Positions 15,471 to 24,032 of a DNA stretch of 54,812 nt are shown piece by piece. Every line of letters starts with the position of its first letter. The stretch's first letter is position 1. A program made the translations under genes and the position numbers. Under the pieces are notes generated by a model, which was not told where the DNA came from, made no database searches, and was given only the letters and a program-made list of their open reading frames with translations. The DNA is from Lachnospiraceae bacterium (GTDB lineage Bacteria; Bacillota; Clostridia; Lachnospirales; Lachnospiraceae): the NCBI GenBank assembly GCA_910576335.1, contig CAJTIU010000030.1, forward strand, positions 1 to 54,812. The letters run 5' to 3'.

Positions 15471-17180
15471 ATGGCCCGTGTATCTCGTAAGAGAGGAACA
15501 GAGAAAGCGGAGGGCTTCAAGGAGGCAGGAATTTACCATACTGGCATCTATCTTCGCCTTTCTGTGGAGGATAATGGAAAAAAGGATGCGGATTCCATGG
15601 AGAACCAGAAAAATCTGTTGATGGAATACGTCAGCGCAAGACCATATTTGATGCTGACGGATATTTATATGGATAACGGATTTACTGGTACAGACTTTGA
15701 ACGTCCGGAGTTTAACCGGATGCTGCAGGATGCAAGAGATGGCAGGATTAACTGTATTGTGGTAAAAGACCTGTCGCGTCTGGGGCGAAATTATGTAGAA
15801 GCCGGAGACTATATTGAAAAGGTGTTCCCGTTCCTGGGAATCCGGTTTATTGCTGTGAATGACCATTATGACAGTGATTCCCTAACGTCTGGCGATGAAC
15901 TGGGAGCTTCGCTGAAAAATGTGGTAAATGACGTCTATGCCAAAGATATATCCCGAAAAGTAGGTACGGCAATGAAACAGAAACGTCTGCGCGGCGAATA
16001 TATTGGAAATTATGCACCCTATGGATATTTGAAGGATCCTCAGGATAAGAACCATCTGATTATAGATCAGGAGATTGCGCCAATTGTAGTTGAAATTTTT
16101 GAATTAAGGGCAAAAGGGGATGGTATCAATACAATCGCCAGAATATTAAATGAACGGGATATCCCGTCACCGGGGCGGCTCCGATATGAGCGTGGGATCA
16201 TCACAAACAATAACAAGAAGGGATCCGGGCTTCTCTGGAGCCGTCATGTTCTTTCGGATCTGCTGAAGAATGTTGTGTATATTGGGAATCTGGCCCAAGG
16301 GCGCAGTGCAAGCTGTCTTTATAAAGGAATTCCTTTCCATTGGACAGAGGAATCTGAGTGGGATCTGGTGGAAAATACACATGAAGCGATTATCAGTCCA
16401 GAGCTATGGAAAAGGGTACAGGAAGTCACAGACAGGAAGAGCCGGGAGGCAAAAGAATCGCATGGAAAATATGCAGGTCTTCCGAAACGGGAAAATCCGT
16501 ATGGTTCACTGCTGCGGTGCGCAGATTGCGGACGGGTCATCAAGCAGGTTCATGCGTACAATACTTCTAAGAGGAGCGGCACTTCGATTTATTATAATTA
16601 CAAATGTCCGGAGAATATTGAGCTTGGCGATACGGCGTGTCCAAAGAAGAATATCCGGGCGGCAGATTTGGATGAGGCAGTTCTTGCGACAATCCGAAAG
16701 CAGATGGAGATATTCATGGATACGCAGAAAATCTTAAAGGAACTGATTGCGCAGGAAAAAGAAACAGCAAAGCAGGAAGCGCCGATTGCGAGGGTCAAGG
16801 ACATTCAAAAGGAAATTGACCGGCGAAAGGGCCTCTGCACCGCCCTCTATACTGATTTGAAAGAAGGAATTTTGACGCAGGATGAATATTTTTATGCAAA
16901 GATGCGCTATCAGGAAGAAATAGATTCTCTGGAAAAGGAGCTTCAGGAACTGAAAAGTATCCGGGGCAAGGCAAGTGAGGCGGCTCAGGGGGAAAAGAAG
17001 TGGGAACAGCTGATTTCGAAATATTATAAGGCACAGACACTGAACCCAGCCATGATGGAAGCCATTGTAAAAGAGATCAAGCTGTATGCGGACAATAGCA
17101 TATCCATTGAATTCCGCTATATGAATGAGTTTGAGGAACTGCTGCAGGAGTGCGAACGTATACGAAGGGAGGTTGCATAA
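15471..17180 (+). CDS. Large serine recombinase 2
   Basis: A 569-residue large serine recombinase starting on the base after the stop of recombinase 1. The N-terminal extension (MARVSRKRGTEKAEG) precedes the catalytic motif GIYLRLSVED with Ser31; DNGFTGTDFERPEFNRM and VKDLSRLGRNYVEAG follow. A zinc ribbon (LRCADCGRVIKQV ... KCPENIELGDTACPKK) lies at about 345-385, then a coiled coil at about 420-505. It differs clearly from recombinases 1 and 3, so the three are diverged paralogues rather than recent duplicates. It appears complete. Confidence 0.92.
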   Translation: MARVSRKRGTEKAEGFKEAGIYHTGIYLRLSVEDNGKKDADSMENQKNLLMEYVSARPYLMLTDIYMDNGFTGTDFERPEFNRMLQDARDGRINCIVVKDLSRLGRNYVEAGDYIEKVFPFLGIRFIAVNDHYDSDSLTSGDELGASLKNVVNDVYAKDISRKVGTAMKQKRLRGEYIGNYAPYGYLKDPQDKNHLIIDQEIAPIVVEIFELRAKGDGINTIARILNERDIPSPGRLRYERGIITNNNKKGSGLLWSRHVLSDLLKNVVYIGNLAQGRSASCLYKGIPFHWTEESEWDLVENTHEAIISPELWKRVQEVTDRKSREAKESHGKYAGLPKRENPYGSLLRCADCGRVIKQVHAYNTSKRSGTSIYYNYKCPENIELGDTACPKKNIRAADLDEAVLATIRKQMEIFMDTQKILKELIAQEKETAKQEAPIARVKDIQKEIDRRKGLCTALYTDLKEGILTQDEYFYAKMRYQEEIDSLEKELQELKSIRGKASEAAQGEKKWEQLISKYYKAQTLNPAMMEAIVKEIKLYADNSISIEFRYMNEFEELLQECERIRREVA

Positions 17181-17183
17181 TGT

Positions 17184-18749
17184 ATGATGAGGTGTATCGC
17201 TGCATACCTGAGGCTTTCTCAGGATGATGTGGATATAGGGAGCAATTCATTGAAGGATGAGAGCGACAGTATCCACAGCCAGCGCCTGTTGATTCAGCAG
17301 TATAGGAAAGAGCATACAGATTTAAGAGATTTTCCGGTCATAGAGTTTGTGGATGACGGATATACGGGAACCAATTTTGACAGACCGGAATTTCAGCGTA
17401 TGATTGAGAAGGTCAGAAACGGAGAGGTTGTCTGCATCATTGTAAAGGATTTATCCCGGTTTGGAAGAAATTATCTGGAGGTAGGGGACTATCTGGAGCA
17501 TATTTTCCCTTTTCTGGGTGTCCGGTTCATATCTGTCAATGACCATTATGACAGTAAGAGCTATATAGGGACAACAGGTGGAATTGATGTGGCGTTCCGT
17601 AATCTGATTTATCAGCGGTACAGCCAGGATCTTTCCGAAAAAGTAAAGTCTGCCATGCACCTTAAAATGTCAAGAGGACAATATGTGACACATTGCCCCT
17701 ATGGATATAAGAAGAAACAGGGCGTGAAGCATGAGATGATTCCGGATCCGGTAACGGCTCCGGTTGTGCGGGAGATTTTTGAAGCGGCAATCGGCGGAAT
17801 GAAATCCACGGAAATAGCTGCAATGCTGAATGCAAAACAGGTTCCGACGCCGATGGAGTATAAGAAGGTGAACAGGAAGATGCACAGTGACGCCATGTGG
17901 AGCCATCAGGCGGTCTTGCGTATTATTAAGGAATATAAGTATACGGGCGCCATGGTGAACTTCAAATGTGAAAATGAAACGATACGGGCGTCTGTCCAGC
18001 GCAAATGCAGGCCGGAGGAATGGGTGGTTGTGGAGAACCGGCATGAGGCAATCGTGACACATGAGGAATATGAAGCCGCCAATGCAAAGCTCCGGAAAGT
18101 GAATTACAAAGGAGCAAAGCGGGGAGATGTCTCAGACCGCATCTATTATTGCGCATATTGCGGCAGGCGGCTGCGGAAAACATTCGGCAATGATGAATAC
18201 TATTCCTGTTCAACCAAGCTTTACCGTACAGATTCGCCATGCTGTCAGGTCAGATGGAGCCGCACGGAAATTGAGGAAATAGTTTTGGCGGCGTATAAGG
18301 CGCAGCTTATGTTGATGAATGAAAGGTATAAAAAGCTAAAATCTCAGCCGCAGTCAAATCCGCTGGAGGATTGCAGAAATGCGGGAAAGAGTATCCAGAA
18401 AAAACTGGATGGGTTTGCTTCCAAAAACCTGACCTTGTATGAGCAATACCGCGATGGTAAATTCGATAAGGATACATTCTTGAAAAAGAAAAATCAATTA
18501 TTGCAGCAAAAAGAGGAATTACAGGCACAGCTTGCAAAGCTGCAGGAGCAGGAGGCGGAAATAGCCAGACAACAGAATGACGAGGAGCGAAAAACGCAGG
18601 CACTAAATGCATCTGAGGATATGCTGGCAAAGGAAGAGGGTGAGATGCGGATTCAGATGTACGATGCAATCGAAAAAGTGATTGTTTATGTTGGAAAGGA
18701 GATTGATATTCATTGGAAGTTTGACCTCTCGTTTGAAAATGTTCCATAA
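17184..18749 (+). CDS. Large serine recombinase 3
   Basis: A 521-residue large serine recombinase, three bases after recombinase 2, with GGGAGG upstream. Catalytic Ser12 is in CIAAYLRLSQDD; DDGYTGTNFDRPEFQRM and VKDLSRFGRNYLEVG follow. The zinc ribbon is YYCAYCGRRLRKTF ... YSCSTKLYRTDSPC (about 314-350), with a glutamine-rich coiled coil at about 395-470. It is the last gene of the element: 113 bases later the sequence switches to the chromosomal spoVT gene, so recombinase 3 lies next to the attachment junction, as usual for the integrase gene. Confidence 0.92.
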   Translation: MMRCIAAYLRLSQDDVDIGSNSLKDESDSIHSQRLLIQQYRKEHTDLRDFPVIEFVDDGYTGTNFDRPEFQRMIEKVRNGEVVCIIVKDLSRFGRNYLEVGDYLEHIFPFLGVRFISVNDHYDSKSYIGTTGGIDVAFRNLIYQRYSQDLSEKVKSAMHLKMSRGQYVTHCPYGYKKKQGVKHEMIPDPVTAPVVREIFEAAIGGMKSTEIAAMLNAKQVPTPMEYKKVNRKMHSDAMWSHQAVLRIIKEYKYTGAMVNFKCENETIRASVQRKCRPEEWVVVENRHEAIVTHEEYEAANAKLRKVNYKGAKRGDVSDRIYYCAYCGRRLRKTFGNDEYYSCSTKLYRTDSPCCQVRWSRTEIEEIVLAAYKAQLMLMNERYKKLKSQPQSNPLEDCRNAGKSIQKKLDGFASKNLTLYEQYRDGKFDKDTFLKKKNQLLQQKEELQAQLAKLQEQEAEIARQQNDEERKTQALNASEDMLAKEEGEMRIQMYDAIEKVIVYVGKEIDIHWKFDLSFENVP

Positions 18750-18861
18750 GGACAAAATTTGTCTTATTATTTCACATGGGGCAGCCTTATTTTGGGTATG
18801 GGTGTTCTTTAAGGATTTTCAGGAAACCCAGTGTTTATGCGGGTTCGCAGAAATATAAAAA

Positions 18862-19407
18862 ATGTTTTGTGAGGACTTGACACAAGCAGATGATCTCGGG
18901 CGGGTAGTAATCCCCAAGGAAATCAGGAGAACCTTGCGCATAAGGGAAGGAGATCCCCTTGAGATTTTTACGGACAGGGAGGGGGAGATTATCCTGAAAA
19001 AGTATTCTCCCATCGGGGAGTTGTCTGTATTTGCAAAGCAGTATGCAGAGAGTCTGTCCCAGACTATGGGCTGCCTGGTCTGTGTATGTGATATGGACCA
19101 GATCATTGCAGCAGCAGGAAATGGCAAGAAGGAGCTGCAGGAAAAGTACATCAGTAAGGCGCTTTTAAAGGAGCTGGAGAACCGGAACAGCATTCTTGCG
19201 GCAAAGGGAGATAAGAAATATGTGAAGATTATCAGCGACCAGGAGGAGGACTATGAGTGTGAAGCCGTCACACCAATTATCTGTGAGGGAGATGTGATCG
19301 GGGGAGTGATTTTCCTTACAAAGGAGGAGAAGAAAAAGTTTGGAATTCCGGAGGAGAAGATGGCTTCTTGCGCGGCATCCTTTCTGGGAAGACAGATGGA
19401 GCAGTAA
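18862..19407 (+). CDS. spoVT: Stage V sporulation protein T with replaced N-terminus
   Basis: SpoVT is a forespore-specific AbrB-type regulator that tunes sigma-G-dependent genes in late sporulation. Residues 10-50 (DDLGRVVIPKEIRRTLRI, then GDPLEIFTDREGEIILKKY) are the swapped-hairpin DNA-binding domain, and residues 55-180 form the GAF-like domain. The first nine residues do not match the family: the normal MKATGIVRRI, which supplies the first strand of the DNA-binding fold, is lost. The ATG at 18,862 is element-derived and lacks a good ribosome site. As it stands the gene is likely silent or makes a defective protein; excision of the element would restore it. Confidence 0.85.
   Translation: MFCEDLTQADDLGRVVIPKEIRRTLRIREGDPLEIFTDREGEIILKKYSPIGELSVFAKQYAESLSQTMGCLVCVCDMDQIIAAAGNGKKELQEKYISKALLKELENRNSILAAKGDKKYVKIISDQEEDYECEAVTPIICEGDVIGGVIFLTKEEKKKFGIPEEKMASCAASFLGRQMEQ
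18866..18905. other. Right attachment junction in spoVT (attR candidate)
   Basis: From about GATGATCTCGGG (near 18,889) rightwards the sequence encodes the conserved SpoVT stretch DDLGRVVIPKEIRRTLRI. Left of it the conserved first residues of SpoVT (family consensus begins MKATGIVRRI) are absent and replaced by unrelated residues MFCEDLTQA. The switch point therefore lies within about 18,875-18,895. The exact crossover core cannot be fixed without the other element end. Confidence 0.7.
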
Positions 19408-19487
19408 AGGAAAGCAAATTAGTCATAAAAAATTCTCTCCTGTCATACCTTGTGATAGAGGATTCTGACAGACAAGGGAGGGATGGG

Positions 19488-19862
19488 ATGGAACGTAAAA
19501 TCCAGAAGGATTCAAAGGTGATGTGGATACTAAAGGCACTTTTAGTATCTTATATTATTACAGGAATTTTGCTCCTTATACTGACATTTCTCATGTATAA
19601 GATCGAGCTGAATGAAAAAGCGGTGGCAGCGGCTATTATTGCGGTATATCTTGTATCTACGCTGATCGGCGGGATTATTATCGGAAAGCTTGCCCGTATC
19701 AAGAGGTATCTGTGGGGGATGGGGCTTGGTGTTCTCTATTTCGGCCTTCTGCTTCTAGTTACACTGGGGGTATACCGCACGCTGAACGGGGATGCCGCGA
19801 ATCTTCTCACTACATTCATTTTATGCGCAGGCGGCGGCATGGCCGGCGGAATGTTATCCTAA
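19488..19862 (+). CDS. TIGR04086-family membrane protein
   Basis: A 124-residue membrane protein with four predicted spans (roughly residues 14-36, 44-64, 72-92 and 99-122) ending in CAGGGMAGGML. It matches the TIGR04086 family, which in Clostridia is encoded beside the SCIFF peptide and preprotein translocase genes. Function is unknown. ATG 19,488 is chosen because GGGAGGG lies just before it; the longer frame from 19,368 overlaps spoVT. A MITE-like repeat begins one base after its stop. Confidence 0.75.
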   Translation: MERKIQKDSKVMWILKALLVSYIITGILLLILTFLMYKIELNEKAVAAAIIAVYLVSTLIGGIIIGKLARIKRYLWGMGLGVLYFGLLLLVTLGVYRTLNGDAANLLTTFILCAGGGMAGGMLS

Positions 19863-19965
19863 GTTACTATTCGCGAATCAAGAATGCGCGTAAGCTGTGC
19901 ATTCCGTAAGAACATGATTCAGGAGTGAGGGGCGGCTTTTGCATAGCAAAACTCCGAATAGTAAC
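19863..19965. repeat. MITE-like repeat, copy 1
   Basis: A 103-base element bounded by perfect 11-base terminal inverted repeats (GTTACTATTCG and CGAATAGTAAC), with an internal near-palindrome GAATGCGCGTAAGCTGTGCA. A second copy, clearly related over about 95 bases, is at 49,040. It contains no gene. Confidence 0.75.
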
Positions 19966-19990
19966 TATCCTAATTTTGTAGAAAAAAGGA

Positions 19991-20019
19991 TTGCGCAACC
20001 AATGAGAAAATGATATAAT
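19991..20019 (+). promoter_or_regulatory. Promoter of the SCIFF operon
   Basis: TTGCGC (19,991-19,996) and TATAAT (20,014-20,019) with 17-base spacing, about 77 bases before scfA. Confidence 0.7.
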
Positions 20020-20096
20020 AACGAAAGTTGAGTGTGAGTAACTGTTCGGCGGGCCTGAACGGTTACGAGTGTGAAAGGTAAGGAGGAGATGTTGTC

Positions 20097-20240
20097 ATGA
20101 AGCATGTAAAGACATTAAATACGCAGACTCTTAATAACACCGTTAAGAAAAGCGGATGCGGCGAGTGCCAGACATCCTGCCAGTCAGCATGTAAGACATC
20201 CTGTACAGTAGGAAACCAGACATGTGAGCAAAAAAGATAA
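20097..20240 (+). CDS. scfA: SCIFF six-cysteine ribosomal peptide precursor
   Basis: A 47-residue precursor, too short for most gene callers. It begins MKHVKTLNTQTLNNTVKKSG and contains exactly six cysteines in the second half (CGEC, SC, AC, SC, TC), which is the definition of SCIFF (six cysteines in forty-five residues), the near-universal Clostridia peptide. The radical SAM maturase next door installs thioether links. A strong AGGAGG site precedes ATG 20,097, and a hairpin between this gene and the maturase could favour peptide over enzyme. The biological role of SCIFF is still unclear. Confidence 0.95.
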   Translation: MKHVKTLNTQTLNNTVKKSGCGECQTSCQSACKTSCTVGNQTCEQKR

Positions 20241-20262
20241 TCGGGATTATATGAGAATACTT

Positions 20263-20295
20263 GAGAGACAGCGGTCTTAAAGGCCGCTGTTTCTC
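20263..20295 (+). terminator. Hairpin between scfA and scfB
   Basis: CAGCGG and CCGCTG, extended by GAGA/TCTC, form a stem-loop without a strong T run. It may partly terminate or protect the scfA mRNA so that peptide exceeds enzyme. Confidence 0.6.
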
Positions 20296-20310
20296 GTAGG
20301 AGGAACAGAT

Positions 20311-21732
20311 GTGATTCATCAGTATAAGAATAACGGATACAATATCGTCCTGGATGTAAACAGCGGTTCTGTTCATGTGATGGATGATCTGTGCTATGAT
20401 GTGACAGAAGTTCTGGACAGACAGTATGGAGAGCTTGTTTCAGAGTCCCTTTCCTCCCCGGAGATATCCGGGATACTGGAAAGGGAGCTTGGGAGTACAT
20501 ATAAAAAGGAAGAACTTGAAGAAGCGCTTCTGGAGATTGCGGACCTTGTGAAGGCAGGGCAGCTGTTTACGAAGGATGCCTTTGCCGGTATGGTTCAGAT
20601 GGTGAAGGAGCATAAGACCGTGGTTAAGGCGTTATGTCTTCACATTGCCCATGATTGTAATCTGGCCTGTAAGTACTGCTTTGCAGAGGAGGGCGAGTAT
20701 CATGGGAGAAGGGCTCTCATGAGCTATGAGGTGGGCCGGAAGGCTCTTGATTTCCTGATTGCGAATTCAGGAAACCGGCACAATCTTGAGGTGGATTTTT
20801 TCGGCGGGGAGCCGCTGATGAACTGGCAGGTTGTAAAGGATCTGGTGGCATATGGAAGGGCGCAGGAGAAGCCATATAATAAGCGTTTCCGTTTTACGGT
20901 GACGACCAATGGCGTCCTTTTGAATGACGAGATTCAGGAATTTATCAATCAGGAGATGGATAATGTCGTTTTAAGCCTTGATGGGAGAAAAGAGGTCAAT
21001 GACAGGATGCGTCCGTTTCGGAACGGAAAGGGCAGCTATGACCTGATTGTCCCGAAGTTTCAGAAGCTTGCCGAAAGCCGGAATCAGGAAAAATACTATA
21101 TCCGGGGTACATTTACAAGGGAAAACCTGGATTTCGCGGAGGATATTCTGCACTTTGCAGATCTTGGCTTTAAGCAGATGTCCATGGAACCTGTGGTAGG
21201 TGATGAGAGCGACCCGTATGCAATCCGCAGAGAAGATCTGCCGGCGATCATGAAAGAGTATGACCATCTGGCACAGATTATGGTGGAGAGAGAAAAATCC
21301 GGGAAGGGTTTTCATTTTTTCCATTTTATGATAGACTTAGACGGTGGGCCGTGCGTGGTGAAGCGTTTGTCTGGCTGCGGCTCGGGAACCGAGTATCTGG
21401 CTGTCACGCCATGGGGGGATCTGTACCCCTGCCATCAGTTTGTCGGTCAGGAGGAATTTCTGATGGGAAATGTGGATGACGGTATTGTAAAGCCAGAGAT
21501 TGCGGATGAGTTCCGGAGTTTAAATGTATATAGCAAAGAAAGCTGTAAGAATTGCTTCGCAAAATTTTACTGCAGCGGCGGTTGTATGGCGAATTCCTAT
21601 CATTTCCATGGAACGCTTCAGGATACTTATGAGACCGGATGTGAGATGGAAAGAAAACGTGTGGAATGTGCTATTATGATAAAAGCAGCATTAGCTGAAC
21701 AGGGAAAGGAAGTTTACCATGAAGAAAAGTAA
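20311..21732 (+). CDS. scfB: Thioether-forming SCIFF peptide maturase (radical SAM)
   Basis: A 473-residue radical SAM enzyme with SPASM domain that forms Cys-to-alpha-carbon thioether bonds on the SCIFF peptide. The N-terminal part (about 1-100) is the RRE-like peptide-binding region; the 4Fe-4S motif CNLACKYC uses Cys116, 120 and 123; VDFFGGEPLMNW is the SAM-binding GGE motif. The C-terminal auxiliary cluster cysteines are visible in SGCGSG, YPCHQF, CKNCFAKFYCSGGCMA and TGCEME. The start is GTG 20,311 with TAGGAGG upstream. The stop overlaps secDF by 14 bases. Confidence 0.95.
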   Translation: MIHQYKNNGYNIVLDVNSGSVHVMDDLCYDVTEVLDRQYGELVSESLSSPEISGILERELGSTYKKEELEEALLEIADLVKAGQLFTKDAFAGMVQMVKEHKTVVKALCLHIAHDCNLACKYCFAEEGEYHGRRALMSYEVGRKALDFLIANSGNRHNLEVDFFGGEPLMNWQVVKDLVAYGRAQEKPYNKRFRFTVTTNGVLLNDEIQEFINQEMDNVVLSLDGRKEVNDRMRPFRNGKGSYDLIVPKFQKLAESRNQEKYYIRGTFTRENLDFAEDILHFADLGFKQMSMEPVVGDESDPYAIRREDLPAIMKEYDHLAQIMVEREKSGKGFHFFHFMIDLDGGPCVVKRLSGCGSGTEYLAVTPWGDLYPCHQFVGQEEFLMGNVDDGIVKPEIADEFRSLNVYSKESCKNCFAKFYCSGGCMANSYHFHGTLQDTYETGCEMERKRVECAIMIKAALAEQGKEVYHEEK

Positions 21733-23971
21733 AGGCATACTTAGTCTTGTTGTAACGGCGGCGGTGATCGCACTGCTTGCATTTACAACAACGGCTGGTT
21801 TTGGAAAGGGTCATATCGGATCAGCCAGAAACATCAAATTAGGACTTGACCTTGCAGGCGGAGTCAGTATTACCTATCAGGTCAAGGATGACAACCCGTC
21901 AGAAAAGGACATGCAGGATACGATCTACAAGCTCCAGAAGCGTGTAGAGCAGTACAGTACAGAGTCAAGCGTCTATCAGGAGGGCGATGACCGGATCAAT
22001 ATTGAAATTCCGGGCGTATCCAACGCCAATGAGATCCTGGATGAGCTGGGACAGCCGGGATCCCTTTATTTTATAGCACATAAGGGAAGCGATGGGACAG
22101 ATAACTATACGCAGGTGAATTCTACCGGTGATTCTGCTCAGGACTATCAGCTGAACAAGACCATTGAGGAGTTGGAGGCTGACGGATCTATCGTCATTAC
22201 CGGAACAGATGTGAAGGGTGCACAGGCAGAGACAACAGAGGATCCGGTAACAAAGCAGAGAGAGAACATTGTCTCTCTGACACTTACAGACGAAGGTACG
22301 GATAAATTTGCAGATGCAACCAGAGAAGCTGCTCCGACCAAAGACAGTATCGGCATCTATTATGACGGGGCTTTTGTCAGTGTTCCGAATGTTCAGAATG
22401 TAATTGAAAACGGACAGGCACAGATTACAGGAAATCATTCCTTTGAGGAGGCCGATAACCTGGCGTCTACTATCCGTATCGGCGGTTTGAAATTGGAGCT
22501 CACAGAACTCCGGTCCAACGTAGTTGGAGCACAGCTCGGCGAACAGGCCATCAGCACAAGCCTGAAGGCAGGGGCGATCGGTCTTGTGATTGTGTTCCTG
22601 TTTATGATATTTGCATACCTTCTTCCAGGACTTGCGTCAAGTATTGCACTGATCGTGTATACAGGACTTGTATTAGTTATTCTGAATGCATTTGAGGTAA
22701 CGCTGACGCTGCCTGGTATCGCGGGTATTATTCTTGGCATCGGTATGGCGGTGGATGCGAATGTCATTATCTTTGCCCGTGTGAAGGAGGAGATGGCACG
22801 CGGAAAGAGTGTGAGAAATTCCTTGAAGACAGGCTTTCAGAAGGCGTTGTCTGCAATTGTGGACGGTAATATTACAACCCTGATCGCGGCACTGGTGCTG
22901 TGGTTTATGGGTTCGGGAACAGTAAAAGGATTTGCACAGACACTGGGAATCGGTATTGTAGTTTCTATGTTCACGGCACTTGTGGTGACGCGTTTGATCA
23001 TATTTGCATTCTATGCAGTAGGACTTCGGGGTGAGAAGCTGTATTACAGAAAAGGAAAAGAGCGAGGCGTGGTATCGTTCCTCTCCAAAAAGAAGATCTT
23101 TTTTGCAGTGTCACTCTTTGTGATTGCAATCGGCTTTGTATTTATCGGAGTAAATTCGGCAGGCGGAAAGGGCGCGTTTGCATACAGCCTTGAGTTTGAG
23201 GGCGGTACAGCTACTAATGTAACCTTTAATGAGGACTACTCCATCGAGGAGATTGATGAGAAGATTGTGCCAATTGTGGAAAAAGTGACGGGTGATGCGA
23301 ATGTGCAGACACAGAAGGTTGCCGGGACGAATCAGGTAATCATTAAGACTGTGACCCTGGAGTTAGACAAGAGAGAGGCTCTGAATCAGGCAATGGTGGA
23401 TAATTTCAAGGTAGACCAGGAAAAGATCACTGCAGAGAATATCAGCTCCACTGTAAGCGGGGAGATGAGACGGGATGCAGTTGTGGCGGTTATTGTTGCA
23501 ACAATCTTTATGCTCCTTTATATCTGGTTCCGGTTTAAAGATATCCGATTTGCAACGAGTGCGGTTACAGCGCTTTTGCATGACGTGCTAGTAGTTCTTG
23601 CCTTCTATGCAGTGGCAAGAATCTCAGTAGGAAATACCTTCATTGCATGTATGCTGACCATTGTAGGTTATTCCATCAATGCGACTATCGTCATCTTTGA
23701 CCGTATCCGTGAGGAACTCCATTACGCATCAAAGAAGACGGATCTTGAAGAACTGGTGAATAAGAGTATTACACAGACACTGACAAGAAGTATTTATACT
23801 TCTCTTACGACCTTTATCATGGTGGCGGTAATCTTCATCATGGGAGTAAGCTCAATCAGGGAATTTGCCCTTCCGCTTATGGCGGGTATCATATGCGGTG
23901 CATACTCATCCGTATGTATTACCGGAGCCCTGTGGTATGTTATGAAGAAAAAGTTTGTAAAAGCAGCGTAA
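21719..23971 (+). CDS. secDF: Fused protein-export membrane protein SecDF
   Basis: A 750-residue SecD-SecF fusion, the proton-driven accessory of the Sec translocon that pulls secreted proteins across the membrane. The first span (about 8-27) is followed by the SecD motif IKLGLDLAGGVSITYQV (about 41-57), the P1 extracellular domain, six SecD spans (about 280-440) with GIGMAVDANVIIFARV, and a SecF half from about 460 with FEGGTATNV and SINATIVIFDRIREE. It begins inside the end of scfB, so the two are translationally coupled. Fusion of SecD and SecF is common in Firmicutes. Confidence 0.95.
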   Translation: MKKSKGILSLVVTAAVIALLAFTTTAGFGKGHIGSARNIKLGLDLAGGVSITYQVKDDNPSEKDMQDTIYKLQKRVEQYSTESSVYQEGDDRINIEIPGVSNANEILDELGQPGSLYFIAHKGSDGTDNYTQVNSTGDSAQDYQLNKTIEELEADGSIVITGTDVKGAQAETTEDPVTKQRENIVSLTLTDEGTDKFADATREAAPTKDSIGIYYDGAFVSVPNVQNVIENGQAQITGNHSFEEADNLASTIRIGGLKLELTELRSNVVGAQLGEQAISTSLKAGAIGLVIVFLFMIFAYLLPGLASSIALIVYTGLVLVILNAFEVTLTLPGIAGIILGIGMAVDANVIIFARVKEEMARGKSVRNSLKTGFQKALSAIVDGNITTLIAALVLWFMGSGTVKGFAQTLGIGIVVSMFTALVVTRLIIFAFYAVGLRGEKLYYRKGKERGVVSFLSKKKIFFAVSLFVIAIGFVFIGVNSAGGKGAFAYSLEFEGGTATNVTFNEDYSIEEIDEKIVPIVEKVTGDANVQTQKVAGTNQVIIKTVTLELDKREALNQAMVDNFKVDQEKITAENISSTVSGEMRRDAVVAVIVATIFMLLYIWFRFKDIRFATSAVTALLHDVLVVLAFYAVARISVGNTFIACMLTIVGYSINATIVIFDRIREELHYASKKTDLEELVNKSITQTLTRSIYTSLTTFIMVAVIFIMGVSSIREFALPLMAGIICGAYSSVCITGALWYVMKKKFVKAA

Positions 23972-23972
23972 G

Positions 23973-24016
23973 AAGTTGGGGACGGGGCATTTTTAAAAAT
24001 GCCCCGTCCCCAGCTT
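23973..24016. repeat. GGGGACGGGG palindrome, copy 1
   Basis: A near-perfect 44-base palindrome built from GGGGACGGGGCATTTTT and its complement, beginning two bases after the secDF stop. It is likely the operon terminator. An almost identical copy is at 45,922. Confidence 0.8.
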
Positions 24017-24032
24017 GCATTTGGAGGATATT

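Noticed and set aside
1-18880. Prophage
   Set aside because: No capsid, terminase, portal, tail or lysis genes are visible; the gene set is that of an integrative or plasmid-like element.
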